Positions 44,057 to 57,129 are shown, counted from the first letter of the stretch. The stretch is 64,000 bases of DNA from Balaenoptera acutorostrata (GCF_949987535.1 NC_080079.1:49711000-49774999), one strand, 5' to 3'. Numbers and translations: made by a program. Notes: a model not told the origin generated them from the letters alone.

Positions 44057-45558
44057 AAGATGATCCAGGGATCTTTTTTGTTTGTTTTGTTCTACCATCT
44101 CTTTTTATTTTTATTTTTTCACATCTTTATTGGAGTATAAATGCTTTACAATGTTGTGTTAGTTTCTGCTGTACAACAAAGTGAATCAGCTATACGTACA
44201 CATATATCCCTCATCCCCTTCCTCTTGAGCCTCCCTCCCACCCTCCCTATCCCACCCCTCTAGGTCGTCACAAAGCATCGAGCTGATCTCCCTGTGCTAT
44301 GCGGCTGCTTCCCACTAGCCATCCATTTTACATTTGGTAGTGTATATATGTCAGTGTTACTCTCTCACTTCATCCCAGCTTCCCCTTCCCCCTCCCTGTG
44401 TCCTCAAGTCTGTTCTCTACGTCTGAGTCTTTATTCCTGTCCTTCCCCTAGGTTCATCAGTACTGCTTTTTAAAATTCCATATATATGTGTTAGCAATAC
44501 GGTATTTGTTTTTCTCTTTTTGACTTACTTCACTCTGTATGACAGACTCTAAGTCCATCCACCTCATTACAAATAACTCAATTTCATTCCTTTTTATGGC
44601 TGAGTAACATTCCCTTGTATACATGTGCCACATCTTCTTTATCCAGTCATCTGTTGATGGACATTTAGGTTGCTTCCATGTCCTGGCTATTGTAAATAAG
44701 GCTGCAATGAACACTGTGGTACATGACTCTTTTTGAATTATGGTTTTCTCAGGGTATATGCCCAGTAGTGGGATTGCTGGGTCATATGGTAGTTATATTT
44801 TTAGTTTTTTAAGGAACCTCCACACTGTTCTCCATAGTGGCTGTATCAATTTACATTCCCACCAACAGTGCAGGAGGGTTCCCTTTTCTCCACATCCTCT
44901 CCAGCATTTATTGTTTCTAGATTTTTTGAGGATGGCCATTCTGACTGGTGTGAGGTGGTATCTCACTGCGGTTTTGATTTGCATTTCTCTAATGATTAGT
45001 GACGTTGAGCATCTTTTCATGTATTTGTTGGCCATCTGTATGTCTTCTTGGAGAAATGTCTATTTAGGTCTTCTGCCCATTTTTGCATTGGGTTGTTTGT
45101 TATTTTGATACTGAGCTGCCTGAGCTACTTGTATGTTTTGGAGATTAATCCTTTGTCAGTTGCTTTGTTTGCAAATATTTTCTCCCATTCTGAGGGTTGT
45201 CTTTTCGTCTTGTTTATGGTTTCCTTTGCTGTGCAAAAGTTTTTAAGTTTCATTAGGTCCCATTTGCTTATTTTTGTTTTTATTTCCCTTACTCTAAGAG
45301 GTGGGTCAAAAAGGATCTTGCTGTGATTTATGTCATAGAGTGTTCTGCCTATGTTTTCCTCTAAGAGTTTTATAATGTCTGCCCTTACATTTAGGTCTTT
45401 AATCCATTTTGAGTTTATTTTTGTGTATGGTGTTAGGGTGTGTTCTAATTTCATTCTTTTACATGTAGCTGTCCATTTTTCCCAGCACCACCTATTGAAG
45501 AGGCTGTCATTTCTCCATTGTATATTGTTGCCTCCTTTGAAGATGATCCAGGGATCTT
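44057..45558 (-). mobile_element. Younger cetartiodactyl L1, antisense, 19-bp target duplication
   Basis: AAGATGATCCAGGGATCTT is repeated exactly at 44057-44075 and 45540-45558. Between them lie a T-rich (reversed poly-A) run, the 3' UTR (ATCTTTATTGGAGTATAAAT, GTTTCTGCTGTACAACAAAG) and about 1 kb of ORF2. Truncated at its 5' end inside ORF2. Inserted in the same orientation into an older L1. Confidence 0.95.
44457..45538 (-). pseudogene. L1 ORF2 C-terminal pseudogene
   Basis: Three readable blocks on the minus strand follow the ORF2 C-terminus in order: 45454-45125 (ending [14 protein letters not shown]), 45035-44793 (with the cysteine-rich [20 protein letters not shown], then [18 protein letters not shown]) and 44714-44457 (TIARTWKQPKCPSTDDWIKK). 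A stop after the first block, a frameshift before the second and a break before the third show it is inactive. Endonuclease and polymerase domains are absent through 5' truncation. Confidence 0.9.
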
Positions 45559-46654
45559 ATCCCTAGTTTTATTTGTACTCCTTTGCGTGTGTGTGTGTGT
45601 GTATACGATTTTATCATGGGGGTAGGTTCATGTATCCACCACCACAATCAAGATACAGAACAGTCCATCACCATTAGGATCTTTCTTGTCTCCCTTTTAT
45701 AACCACACCCACTTCCCTCCTACACGCTCCCAACACACAACCCCTCATCCCCCTTCCCCCCATCCCTAACCTGCAGTAACACTAATCTGTTTCCTATTCC
45801 TATAATTTTGTCATTTCAAAATGTTATATTAATGGAACCTACAGTGTAATATCTTTTTGGATTGGCTTTATTCACTCAGCATAATTCTCTGGATCTTTAT
45901 CCGGGTTACTGGGTCTCTCAGTAGCTCCTTCCTCTTTATTGCTGAGTAGGATTGCATAGTATGGATGGACCACAGTTTGTTTAACATTCACCTGTAAAAG
46001 GATATCTAGTCTGATTTTAGTTTTGGGCTACTATGAATAAAGCTACTATGAACTTTGAGTACAAGCTTGTGTGTGAACACAGGTTTCACTTCTCTGGAAA
46101 AATGCCCAGGAATGAAAATTTCTGGGTCGTATGGTAATTGCATGTTTAGTTTTATAAAAAATTGCCAAACCATTTTCCAGACTGTAAAACTATTTGTTTA
46201 AATATTGTTTGAGACCCCTTGGGGTTCATAAACACAGACCTAGCCTTTTTGTTTTTCATAGCTCCTTAACATGCTATAGTGTGGATATCATGCAACTGAT
46301 TTCACCATTCAGGCTGTCTCAGTGTTTTACCACTGCCAGTGATGCTGTGACAGACATCCTCTTACAGAGAGTCTTACATACTGATGACTTGACTTCCATA
46401 GGCTAGATTTTCAGAATTGATAACTTTAGTAGATATTGCCTATTACTTTCCAAAAAATTATAAGAATTCATACTCTCACAAGCAATGTATGAAACTAGTC
46501 ATTTCCCTACCCCCTTGCTAGCAATGTAAATTGTCAGTCTTAGTTTTATTCTAATATTCTATTTTTTAAGGTTATTTAAATTTCTATGGAACTTACTTTG
46601 GAGTACATTGTAGAATAAGGGTCTAACTTTATTCCTCCCACCCCAAGTTCTTCT
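45559..46654 (-). mobile_element. Older L1M, antisense, middle part of the nest
   Basis: It resumes at 45559 with a GT microsatellite (about 45587-45603), CACCACAATCAAGATACAGA, TTTTGTCATTTCAAAATGTT, GGCTTTATTCACTCAGCATA and TGAATAAAGCTACTATGAAC, running back into ORF2. It continues to the LTR inserted at about 46655. The piece near 46,200-46,560 may be an additional old L1 copy. Confidence 0.85.
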
Positions 46655-47160
46655 AGTTAGCTATTACTGCATGGCAAGCTATCCCAAAACTCAGTGACCC
46701 AAACCAATAATTTATTATTATTACATCTTGTGATTATGGGATTAGGAATTGGGTCAGGGCATAGCAGCAATGACTCCTTCTTGGTCCATGATGTCTGGGA
46801 ACTCAGCTAGGGTGCCTCACACAGCTGGGGGCGGAAACAGTTGAAGGCTGACCCAGCATCTTCCTCCATCTCTCTCTTTTCCCCTGGCGTGTCCATGTGG
46901 TGAGCATGGAGTTCCTCACAGCATGTCTGCCTCAGGGTATCAAACTTCTCACGTGGAAGCTCAGGGCTCCAAGAGAGAGGGAGCAGCCTCAGCTGTCCCT
47001 TAAAGGCTAGGACTGGAGCTGGCATAGTGTCATTCCCACCACCCTCTATTGGTTAAAGCAGTTAAACTCCAGCCCAGATTCATGGGAGGAAGCCTAGACT
47101 CCACCTCTCAATGGGAAGAGTATCAAGGACTCTATAACCATCTTTGATCTGTTACACAGG
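46655..47160 (+). mobile_element. ERVL/MaLR-type LTR, sense, inside the L1M
   Basis: TAGTTAGCTATTACTGCATG at the start, ACCCAAACCAATAATTTATT, GAAGCTCAGGGCTCCAAGAG, GCCCAGATTCATGGGAGGAA and CTCCACCTCTCAATGGGAAG keep the LTR order also seen at 6.5 kb. No internal viral sequence. Confidence 0.65.
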
Positions 47161-47430
47161 TGTTGATACCTAATTCTGCTAGTGTTATTTATTTAATTAT
47201 TCTTTATTCATTGAATTGAAATACTACCTTTTTTTCCCCTGGACTCTCTATTCTGTTTCACTGATTCATTTGTTTTTTCTTCAACTAAAGCCATTATGTT
47301 CTGATTCTTATGGCATTACAGTACATTTTGATAGCTAGTAAGGTTTGTACCCCATTATTGGCTCCCCTGTCCCAGAATTTGCTACCAATTCTGGCTTATT
47401 TACACATTCAGGTGATATTTTTCCTGCCTT
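47161..47430 (-). mobile_element. Older L1M ORF2 part, antisense, right part of the nest
   Basis: TCTCTATTCTGTTTCACTGA, GATTCTTATGGCATTACAGT and ACATTTTGATAGCTAGTAAG are antisense L1 ORF2, continuing the element broken at 46655. Confidence 0.6.
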
Positions 47431-49548
47431 GGGATTTGGGGATGCCTGTTTTTCTCTTTGAGAGATGGCTGGTGCTGTCCAGTCTGTTTGGGTTACCTGG
47501 GTGGGGGGTCCCCTGGACCCAGATCTTGACATCAACTCCAAAGTGTGAACCAAGGCTGGGGAAGAAAAGAAGGTTGTTCATCCCAGTGAGAGGAACTCCA
47601 GGGTCTCCTGCCTCGGGAGCTTTAAACAAGCAGCACTCACACAAGCGTAGTAAGTGCTCTGAGCTCCCAGGCAGCTGCCCTCCCTTCATTGTGGTCTATA
47701 CGCACACTGAAGCCTTTTTTGGAAATGCTGAGGGAAGAGATAATTTGGGGCAAATGCTTCAGTCCTGCAGGAAGACTCTGAGCCCTATCATCTGAGTAAG
47801 AACACCCACTGCAAGAAACATGCCAGGCGCAATTACAGCCACCTCCAGGCACGGTGAAGGGAGACCCAGATCAAAGTAACATTCCATGCCTGGGACATGT
47901 GTTGTAGTGTCCATTTCCTAGATGTAGAAATGAAAGGGAAGTTTAAGGGAAGAGGTTGTTATACCTTTGCATGGAAAGCTGCAAACTCAAACTGTGAACC
48001 CGTGTTTCTTTCTTTCAAAGGACTGAGTAATCAGTGTTGCTTTGGTTTTGATTTTCCATGTAAAAGAAAAGGGCAGAAACATTGATTCTTCTGAGAGCTA
48101 CCATCCACAGCTAGGAAGCCTGGGGGAGATTAGAGGGAAGATTGATGTGTGACATTTATACATGGGGTTTGGGAAGGATTGCTGCTTTTTATAAATCCAT
48201 TTCTGTTGCCCGTGGTCTCAATAGATATGGATTGGTCACTGGTGATTGTTTAACCATAAGATAACCTCAGGCAAATTCCCATCTGCCTCTAATGAGGAGC
48301 CTCTCAATAGGCCATAACAAAATCTGCATGTGTAAATTTTCCTAGATGATGGAAGGACTCTCACTTCACCCATTTCCAGGAGATTTGGGGGACATGTTAT
48401 GACTGCTAAGATGGAAAGTAAGTTTCAGCTGCCATCTATCTGGATCTATAGAGTGATAAGTCACAACAGGCCTGTGCCAACTTCTAAGGGGACCAATAGA
48501 TGTAAAGGTCTGCTATGCGTTAAAGCAGGCTGCCGTTCCAGGGCATGGGGTGAGGAGGTCCTGTGTGGTTGTACACTCTGGGCACTGAACAAGGATAAAG
48601 GTGTCCCTGCTTTCAGCTTTCATGAATTGGAGAAAACAATATTTATCAAGTGATAGAGCAGAGAGGTAAGTTAAAGGAAATGGCTCCATTTGATACGGTG
48701 GAGACATTTCAGACTTGATACAATACAGCATGTCAGAGCAACCATGAAACAGGCTCTAGTAGGGTGACAAGGAACACACACCTTTATCCCAGGTGGCTGT
48801 AGGCTGTAGTGCCTTCATGTAGCACACTTGCTTGGGTGTGGCCATATTAGCTGGGAAGGGCCAGCTTCTGTGCTGACTGGGCAGTGCCTGTGCTGAGCCC
48901 ATTACTATAGGATGAAGGGGAAATGGACATGGGAAGATCCTGTCCTATTAGATCTATCAGACCACCCTCCCCCGCTTACTTCTGTAGCCTCCATTGTTTA
49001 GTCTCTTATTTGCCATGGCCTCTAGCCAAACTCTTGAATTCCCAGTTCCTCCCTGCATCCTGCTCCATCTTTATTTAGGACACACACACACACAATTCCC
49101 TCTGCCTACAGTGATTTTCCCTGATATTTAACCTGGTGAACTCTTCCCTTTGTGTTTTCCAACATCTATGACCTGGGCAACGTTCAAAACCCCAAAAGGA
49201 CACAAACACACACACTGCTTGGTCTGTCTCCCCTCTGCCCTCGTGCCCGCTCCCCCAGATCTCAGCACAACGGCGCTGCCTCAGGAGCTTACCTGCTTCC
49301 CGTAACCCAGCTACACTCTCCTGGGAGGTTAATCTTAGTTCTTAGGAAAACTTTTAAGTATCTATTTGTGGTTATTTGTTTAGTGTCTGTCTTCCCCATG
49401 GAGTTGTAGGCATCAGAAGGAGAGAAACACTATGTATTTTGTTCATTATTTTTCTCAGCGTCCAACCCAGGGCTTGATGCTTGAATGTTCCATCAAAGTT
49501 GGTTGTCTATGCTCATCTTGCTGCTTCAAGAATAAAGATTGATGCATT
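47431..49548. other. Mostly unassigned sequence
   Basis: At 48,575-48,780 GGGCACTGAACAAGGATAAA and CCCTGCTTTCAGCTTTCATG resemble an antisense L2-like end. A short AC run lies at 49,081-49,094. No gene supported. Confidence 0.45.
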
Positions 49549-49997
49549 AGTTTTCTCAGGATGCTGAAACAAATCATCATAACTGGGGGCTTAGAACAAC
49601 GGAAACTTATTCTCTCCCAGTTCTGGAGGCCAGAAGTCTGCCATCAAGGTGTTGGCAGGACCGTGTTCCCTCTCAAGGCTTTAGAGGAGGATCCTGCCTT
49701 GCCTCTCTCTTAGTTTCTGAGGTTACTGGCAACCTTTGCTGTTGCTTGGCTTGTAGGTGCATCACTCCAGTCTTTGCTTCCATTGTCACCTGACATTCTT
49801 CCCATGTGTCTATTTGCATATCTTCCTCTTCTTATAAAGACAGTCATATTGGATTAAGGGCTCACTCTACACCAGTATGACCTCATCCTAACTTAACTAA
49901 CTATACCTGCAATGGGCATATTTCCAAATACAGTCACGTTCAGAAATTCCAGGAAGGACACGAATTTGAGGGCATACAATCCAACCTTGCACAACTA
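49549..49997 (+). mobile_element. ERVL/MaLR-type LTR, sense
   Basis: TTTTCTCAGGATGCTGAAAC, GGGCTTAGAACAACGGAAAC, CCCAGTTCTGGAGGCCAGAA, CATCAAGGTGTTGGCAGGAC, AGACAGTCATATTGGATTAA and GACCTCATCCTAACTTAACT are the ordered motifs of a well-preserved LTR of this group. Confidence 0.75.
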
Positions 49998-50847
49998 AGG
50001 TATCTCCCTTTCTGCCTTCAGCTATTGCTGGAATGCTGCTCCTGGTGTGCCCTCCGCACTGATGGATCTGTCTACACTCCCACAGGCTCCATGAGAACAG
50101 CGGGTGCTTCTGGTTGGTGCTTTTTGATCTGTGATAGAAAGTTGTGGAGGAAAAAGGAAAAGCTGAGGACTCCTGAAAGAGGAGACCCCATCTTGCACTG
50201 ACAATCCAGAGGGAAGGATTCAAACCCAGGTTTCCCAGAAGTCAGCAAATACTTGTTTCTTCTGCACACTCTGCAAGCTGCTGTAACATCTGCAGGATGG
50301 GAGGGCATGGCTCCTGAGTATTGAGAATGACCTTGAATTCTTCCCTGGTAATGACAGAGCACCTTTATCATGGGACCTTGGCACTGCTCCTCTGGGTTCT
50401 TCCTAAATCCTGAGGTTTGAATTACAACTTGTCTAGGGAGTGGGATGCAAATTCATCCCAGCTTTGTTAGCTAAAGGGCCTGAGTATGGGACCTTGGGCA
50501 TGGACATATTTGAAGTCCAGAACACATGGGTTGGAGGAGTGGACAGTGGGCCTCAGACAGGCTCCCGTCACACCTTGGGGTCAGACATGTCCGTGGGCAA
50601 CTGGCAAGCCCTGGCCTCTAAAAAGACTCACACCCCATTACATTCTGCCATTGCCAGTGTAGGGGGTGGGTGGGCTTGGTTTGGTTTCCAGGAAGCAAAG
50701 AGAATAAATACAAAAGCAACTGTATTATAGAAGACTGGGTGGGGTGGAGAGACATGGGGAAGTCAGAGCATTTTATCCAGTTGGCTCTCAAGTACATAAA
50801 ATCTGTAGCAGGATTGCTGGAGGGATAAAAGTAATGACATTGTCAAG
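49998..50847. other. No recognised feature
   Basis: Unassigned; overlapping short frames only. Confidence 0.5.
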
Positions 50848-52015
50848 GAAAACCATGGACATCTTTATTGAGCTATAATTTACATTCCACACAATTCACG
50901 CATTTCAAGTGTACAATTTGATGATTTTGATATATTCACAAGTTGTGGAATTTCAACAGTCAATTTTAGAACATTTTCATCACCCCAAAAAGAAACGCTG
51001 AATCTCTTAGCTCCAATTCCCCCACTCCCCAAGCTGTAGCAAACCACTAAGCTACTTTCTGTCTCTATAGATTTGCCTGTTCTGCACATTTCATATAAAT
51101 GAAAACATACAATATGTAGACTTTTGTGACTGGCTTCTTTCACTTAGCATCATGTTTTTAAGGTTCATCCATGTTGTAGCATGCATCAGTACTGCATTCC
51201 TTTTATGGCTGGATAAAAGTCCATTGTATGGATATACTAAATTTTGTTTATCCAATCATCTTTCGATGGACATTTGGGTTTCACACCTTTTGGCTATCAT
51301 GAATAATGCTTTTATACATTCATATGCAAATTTTTGTGCGGACATATGTTTTCATTTCTCTTGAGTATATACCTAGGAGTGAAATTGTTAGGTTATAAGG
51401 TAACTCTATTTTTAACATTTTGAGGAACTGCCAGACTGTTTTTCATAACAGCCGCACATTTTGCATTCCTATCAGCAATGTATGAGGGTTCTAATTTTGC
51501 CAATATTTGTTATTATCTGACTTTTTGATTGCAGCCATCCTAGTAGGTATGAAGTGGTATCTTATTATGGTTTTGATGTACATTTCCCTGATGGCTAATG
51601 TTGAGTACCTTTTCATATGCTTATTGGCCATTTGTATATCATTTTGGAGAAATGACCAGCCAGAGCCTTTGCCCGTTTTTAAACTGGGTTATTTGTCTTT
51701 TTATTATGCAGTTGCAATAGTTCTTTATATATTCTAGATACAAGTCCCTTATAAAATATTTGCAGAAAGTTTCTGCCACTCTATGTGTTGATATTTCAGT
51801 TTAATAATGGTGTCCTTTGAAACACAAAAGTTTTTAATTTTGATGAATTCTAATTTATCTATTTTTTTTTCTTTTGTTGCTCATGCTTTTGGTGTCATAT
51901 CTAAGACTCCTTTGCCAAATGCCAGGTTGTGAAGATTTATGCCTATGTTTTCTTCTAAGACTTTAGTAGTTTTAGCTTACATTAGGTCTTTGATGCATTT
52001 TGATTTAAAAACCAC
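50848..52015 (-). mobile_element. Old L1 (L1M-type), antisense
   Basis: Begins with the reversed 3' UTR (ATCTTTATTGAGCTATAATT, GTACAATTTGATGATTTTGA), then CACTTAGCATCATGTTTTTA, TGGACATTTGGGTTTCACAC and ATTTCCCTGATGGCTAATGT from ORF2. It stops inside ORF2 near GTCTTTGATGCATTTTGATT. Broken frames throughout. Confidence 0.9.
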
Positions 52016-53989
52016 AGACATGTTTTACAATAATGAGATATTTGGAAAGGGTGTGCAGGAAAACTTACCAATGACCAAACTGTGGTCTTCAACAAGTCTA
52101 TCTACTTAACATATTCTTTTCTGTGTGCTCATTTATTTACACACGCATATAATAATAGCAATATATATAACAATAATAGCTATTGTGGCCACATGTTAAG
52201 TAGTGACTAATGAGGGGCAGAACAATAACAAAACATTGCATGTACCTAACAATGGATTTTGCACTTTCTTGAAGCAACCTCCCCTTTAAGATCAAAGAGA
52301 GCTGCCAGATTTTTGACGAACAGCATAAAAAAATTGAAAGAGAATATATGAGTCACATTTTCTCTCTAATTTCTCTCTAACTGGAATTCCAGCATAAAGA
52401 GGGCTTGGATCAGCTTCCGTCAACAGATTTGAGACGGTCTCTCTTGCAGAAGCGTCCGATTTACTCAGTTGGGGCGGGCCGGTAGAGATGCTGGTGCCTG
52501 GCAGCCAGGAAATATAAGGCTCAAGTCACTCCCATCGCCCCTCACCCACATTTTCCATGGCACCTGAGAGAAGTAGAGAGATTCAAAGTTGACCAGAGGA
52601 CCACCTCCATTATTTGGGGAAAAAAGGAAAATTCACCAGAAACCTCTTGCTCAAAAAGCTGAAGAAGGGTCACTAAAGGTACAAAAATAAAGATTTTTTT
52701 CTTTCTTTTGCACTCTCTCTCTCTCTCTTGTCCCGTCTTGGTGTTTTTAGTTTGTTACGTATTGTCCTGCTCCTTTAGGTGTGGGGAGACTCACGGCCCG
52801 TGTGCAGACCTCACAGGTCAGTTCCCGCTCCTGGCAGCCGCTAGGTGGACACACTATGTCCCATCCAGGGTCAGGGACATGAAGCCCAACATTTTTCTTC
52901 TCCATGGGCTGGCCGCCTCAACCCAGAGAGCATGGGAGACCCAGAGCATCAGTCCACACCAGTACTTGGACTGGGGTAAGAGAGAGGCTTGCCCCTCCCA
53001 GCCGCCCACTGACATGCCGTGGTGCTGCCAGCCTGGGGTGTGGGCAGCCAGTGCCATGCCTCGCCCCAAGATGCCATGGGCACACACACCTGACCCCAAC
53101 CCTCCCCACACCTGTGCCCAGGCCTCCACTGGGGGCAGAGTGTAGCAGCAGCTGTCACCTGGCGGAGGCGGGAAAGATGCTGGGAGCAGGGGGCTGGATG
53201 GCCAAAAACCCACCCTTGGAGATGGAACCTTATGTGCGCTGAGGTGTCAAGCCCAGTGCATGCTCCGTTGCCCAGAGGACTTCATTTATAAAACACATTC
53301 AAAGATACAATTATGAAGAATTCCTGGAGGCCAATCAGCAACGGCAGAGCATTAAACCCCAAGTGTGGGACCCCTCCGAGTGCAGGGTCCTGTGGGACTG
53401 CATTGGTTGCCCACCTAAAGGCCAGTCTGGGTGTCCTGTGAGATTAGCTGGGAGACAGGGCTGAGAGACCAGCCCAGAGGCTGCCTGATGGGGAGCGGGG
53501 ACACACTCCAACCCTCTCAGTGGCGAGGAAGGTCACTACTAGATGCTCCTGAGATGGCTCGTTTCGGGGAGCTGCGTGGCCAATAGCCAATCCTGCAGAT
53601 ACCAAGGAAGCATCTTAGGATGAGGAAGGAGATGGGATCAAGGAATGTCTCACCCCACCAGAGATGGGCAGCGGGCCTGGAAAGTGATTCCTCGATGCTC
53701 CTGCCCTCCACTGGAAATCAGAGAGGACAGATGAGGAGGCAGGGAGAAAGGAAATCTTCGAATTTCACCAAAGAAGTATTTACCCCAAAGAGTGGAGTTT
53801 TAAAATGGAAGTGGCTAAGCTGCTTTGACTCAGTACTATTATATTTATTGATTTCAAATCCAATTGAAGAGTTTTGCTCTAAGTAAATTTCATTATAGAG
53901 AGTAAAACGGCTCCAATTGATTTTACAGTTGAGACCTGTGTACTCTTGCAACTGCAGCGCTGTACCCTCCCCACCGGCACTTACCAGAG
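52016..53989. other. No supported gene
   Basis: A CT run lies at about 52,713-52,729. The 145-residue frame at 52,708-53,145 opens in this run and overlaps frames on the other strand. No domain recognised. Confidence 0.45.
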
Positions 53990-54180
53990 CTCACCCCAGG
54001 CCAGGCAAGGTGCTAAGCCTCTTACACGGTCACATTGAATTGCCATAACAACCGCACGCGGCAAGTACGGCTTCATCGCCACTTTTTGGAAGAGGAAATC
54101 AAGACTCAGGGAGGTGGAATAGCTTGGCTGAGGTCATGAGGTGTGCAATTAAAACCTGGCAGAGCTAGAATCAGACTTTG
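53990..54180 (-). mobile_element. MIR SINE, antisense, near full length
   Basis: AGGCAAGGTGCTAAGCCTCT, CATTGAATTGCCATAACAAC, AGAGGAAATCAAGACTCAGG, GGCTGAGGTCATGAGG and GCAGAGCTAGAATCAGAC give the antisense MIR from tail to head. Confidence 0.8.
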
Positions 54181-56127
54181 ATTGCTCTCACCCCACTCCC
54201 ACTCCCACCCTCAACTTGTATCCTAATCCTCTCTTTAGTCCTAACAGTTTTTGTATGTTGCATCCACTTCTGTAGGTAAACATTTTGAGAATGCACCAGA
54301 AGAAGAGGAAATTGTTAGGGTGATAGCTCAGAGATGTGTCTGAGCGGCAGCTGGGGAAAAGGGACCCTGATGAAGGGAGCCTGATGAATGGAAGGACAGA
54401 GACAAGGAAGGCTGTGATGTCCAAGAAAGGAGTCACGGCCCTCTTGTGTAAGAAGTGAATCATGAAGACCCTCCTGACCTGTGTCCAAGGATTTGTCAGG
54501 AGATGGGGGTAAACTCTTGGGGGCACGGGTGGGGTTCCCGGCCATCACGTCAGCAGCCGGCAGAGAACTCTCCTCTAAACAGCTATGGGTCACAGACCTT
54601 CGAAAATCTGTTAAAAGCAATTAACACACTCTCTTTCTAAAAACGAGTACTATTATAATTTTGCACATAATTCAAGAGGTTCACACATACCTTATATAAA
54701 CCAATCTCAGATTTTTCTGCACATTTGGAGGAACAGGGGGAGCACAGATGCACCTGCACCAGCTAACATGAGAGCAAAGAGACCCACAGGCAGCAAGTCT
54801 TCCATCTGGGACAGTACCCTTTGAGAAGCATATTTCTTGCTAGGGTGACAGAGGGGTAGAGGGGACTTTGCAGAGCCAAGAGCCTGCACAGGGGACATGG
54901 GGCTTTGGACTTCCCTGTAGAACTGGGTGAGGCCTCCCCTGTGGCCCCAGACACTGACTTTTCTCAAGACATCAGCACCTACAGAGAAAGAATTGTATAT
55001 AGTGGCCAAAGTAACACTAGAGGATTTTTCTCTTCTCTTCTAAATATGTTTGTTTTTAAATGATAAGAGACCTGACTCCCCTCCCTGTGTGACAAAACCT
55101 TGCACGCTGCTCTGATCTAGCTTCTTCCCATATGTGTCTGGGACAGCCTGCCGTGGGTAAAACTCTCTGGGAAGCAGGCTCTGAGTCTGAGATTTGTCTG
55201 CAGGAAATATACTGGGAGTGCTTTCCAGATTGACACGTGTGAAGAGTTATGGAAGCAGGCTTGGGCAGAGAGAGAAGTTGGGCCACGAGGCAGTTCTAAC
55301 ACGTGCCTCAGCCATGCACGGGAAACGTGGCACAGCCAACATGACCCTGTGGAATAGTCCTGAGGTGTCTGAGGGGACTGGGCCTTCGCATCCCTGCACT
55401 GACCAGCCATTGAATACGGGCTGGCCCTAGGAGCAGAGGTGGCCACCACCTGAGTTTCCGGCTGTCGGTAGAGGGAATAGGGACTTGGTCGTGAAGGGTG
55501 GGGGGGGTGGGGGCTCTGGGTGCACCACAGCCTTTGCTACAAAACCGCTCAAATGTGGTACTCTGACCTGGATAAGTAACCATTTAATTCAGCCTGTGAG
55601 GACCAATATACAAAGGCTATGCTCATGTTTTCACTCCTCTTAATGACCAAGAAGCTGCCACTACTGACTGATGCTATTGTAGAACTTTCTAGGACTTCTG
55701 TTGTAATTCCACCTACCCCCAGACAGGGGCAATCCAGAATAAAGGGAAGACAGTGCCAGAGTCATGCCAGCGGGATTGTTCTCACTCTGGATTCACTATG
55801 GGAATAAGAGTCCTCCATGCTGCTCTGCTCAGGCCATTGGGAGTTGGAAAAAGCAGACTGAAGCAAGGCCAGATTCCCCTGTAGACGATCAGCAAGCAAC
55901 AGCCATTTGAAGCTTAGCCAGTGAGCCGGAGCCAGACAGGGGGCTGGCTAATGTCTGGGCTTAGTCTGTCTGGAGGAAGGACCAGGAAGGCCAGACACAG
56001 CCGGGCTCTTTTTGGCAGCGATGCAGGTACAGAAATCTGACTTCTCAGTGTACCTGGAACTGTCTGAGCACAAGGGATTGAATCAAAATAAACAAGCTCT
56101 TAAGATACTGGTGATAATAACAATAAT
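54181..56127. other. No supported gene
   Basis: Unassigned sequence. A G-rich run at 55,496-55,513 could form a G-quadruplex. Confidence 0.45.
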
Positions 56128-56152
56128 GGTGGTGGTGGTGATGATGATGACA
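56128..56152. repeat. (GGT)n(GAT)n trinucleotide run
   Basis: Short triplet repeat just upstream of a MIR. Confidence 0.85.
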
Positions 56153-56154
56153 TA

Positions 56155-56345
56155 GCCAACATGTATTTTGGAGCTTCTTTGTGCCAGGGTCTAGGCTAAG
56201 TAGTTTGCATGAACTATCTCCACAAACCCTTTTCATAAACCTCTAAGGTAGGTACTATTTTTATCCCTTGTACAGATGAGAAAACTTACCATGAGAAGGC
56301 TGGGTAAGTTGCTCAAGTTACATTGCTAGTAAGTGGTGAACCATT
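56155..56345 (-). mobile_element. MIR SINE, antisense
   Basis: TTTGTGCCAGGGTCTAGGCT, CTCTAAGGTAGGTACTATTT, TTGTACAGATGAGAAAACTT and CATTGCTAGTAAGTGGTGAA are the antisense MIR in order. Confidence 0.85.
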
Positions 56346-56534
56346 ATTTAAACCTGTGTTTCTCATTAAATGGTGCCATCCTTCACCCAGTTGCTCAGGC
56401 CAAATCCCCTAGGAGTCATCCTTTAGTTCTTTTATTCGTAAATGTCCTATAACTTAATGAAATTTTAATAGTCTCATAAATTTTACCTTGAAAATTTCTC
56501 CTCAGCCTGGCCACTTAGGCTTATCTCCCAACCT

Positions 56535-56868
56535 ACCACTGTATCAGCGAGAATGAGCTAGGTTATGCCTCAGTGACAAACAGGTCCTAACTCTCGGTGG
56601 CTCAGAATAACAAAAGTTCCCTTGCTCTTGCTCCACATGCATTGCTGGTCAGCAGGTCTCTGCTCCATATTAGCCTCACTCAGGGAGTCAGGTTGACAGA
56701 GTTCGAGAATTTGGAATGTTATCAAGGTATGGCAAAGAAAGGGCAAGGTGTGTGTGAGCTCTTAGAGGTGTCTACTTCTCCCATTTTATTGGTTGAAGCA
56801 AACCACATGTCCATGCCTAATTTCACAGGAGTGGGAAGTGCCATTCTACCATAGACCCGGGGGAGCCC
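56535..56868 (+). mobile_element. LTR-like insert in the L2-like LINE
   Basis: CCTCAGTGACAAACAGGTCC, CTCGGTGGCTCAGAATAACA, TTTATTGGTTGAAGCAAACC and ACATGTCCATGCCTAATTTC follow the layout of the ERVL/MaLR-type LTRs elsewhere in the window, more diverged. Confidence 0.45.
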
Positions 56869-57129
56869 TAGAGACACAGGAGAGCAGCGGCATCACTGCC
56901 ACAGTCCCTGTAGATCCAATCTCCACTCTCGCTTGCACAGAGAACTTTAACAGCCTCAAACCAGTCCCCTTCTTCTGCTCTTGCCCTCCAAACCCTTCTC
57001 TGTGTGATGGAGAGAATGATCTAAAATATAAATCAGATCACTTTCCTCTCAAGTGTAAAGCCCTAAATAACTTCCATCACATTAACAATAAAAGTCAAAG
57101 TTCTCAACCTGGCCTACAAGGCTCCAAAA

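Noticed and set aside
44740..45326. Plus-strand frames of 122 and 92 residues with membrane-protein-like hydrophobicity
   Set aside because: They are the antisense of L1 ORF2, a well-known source of hydrophobic false frames.
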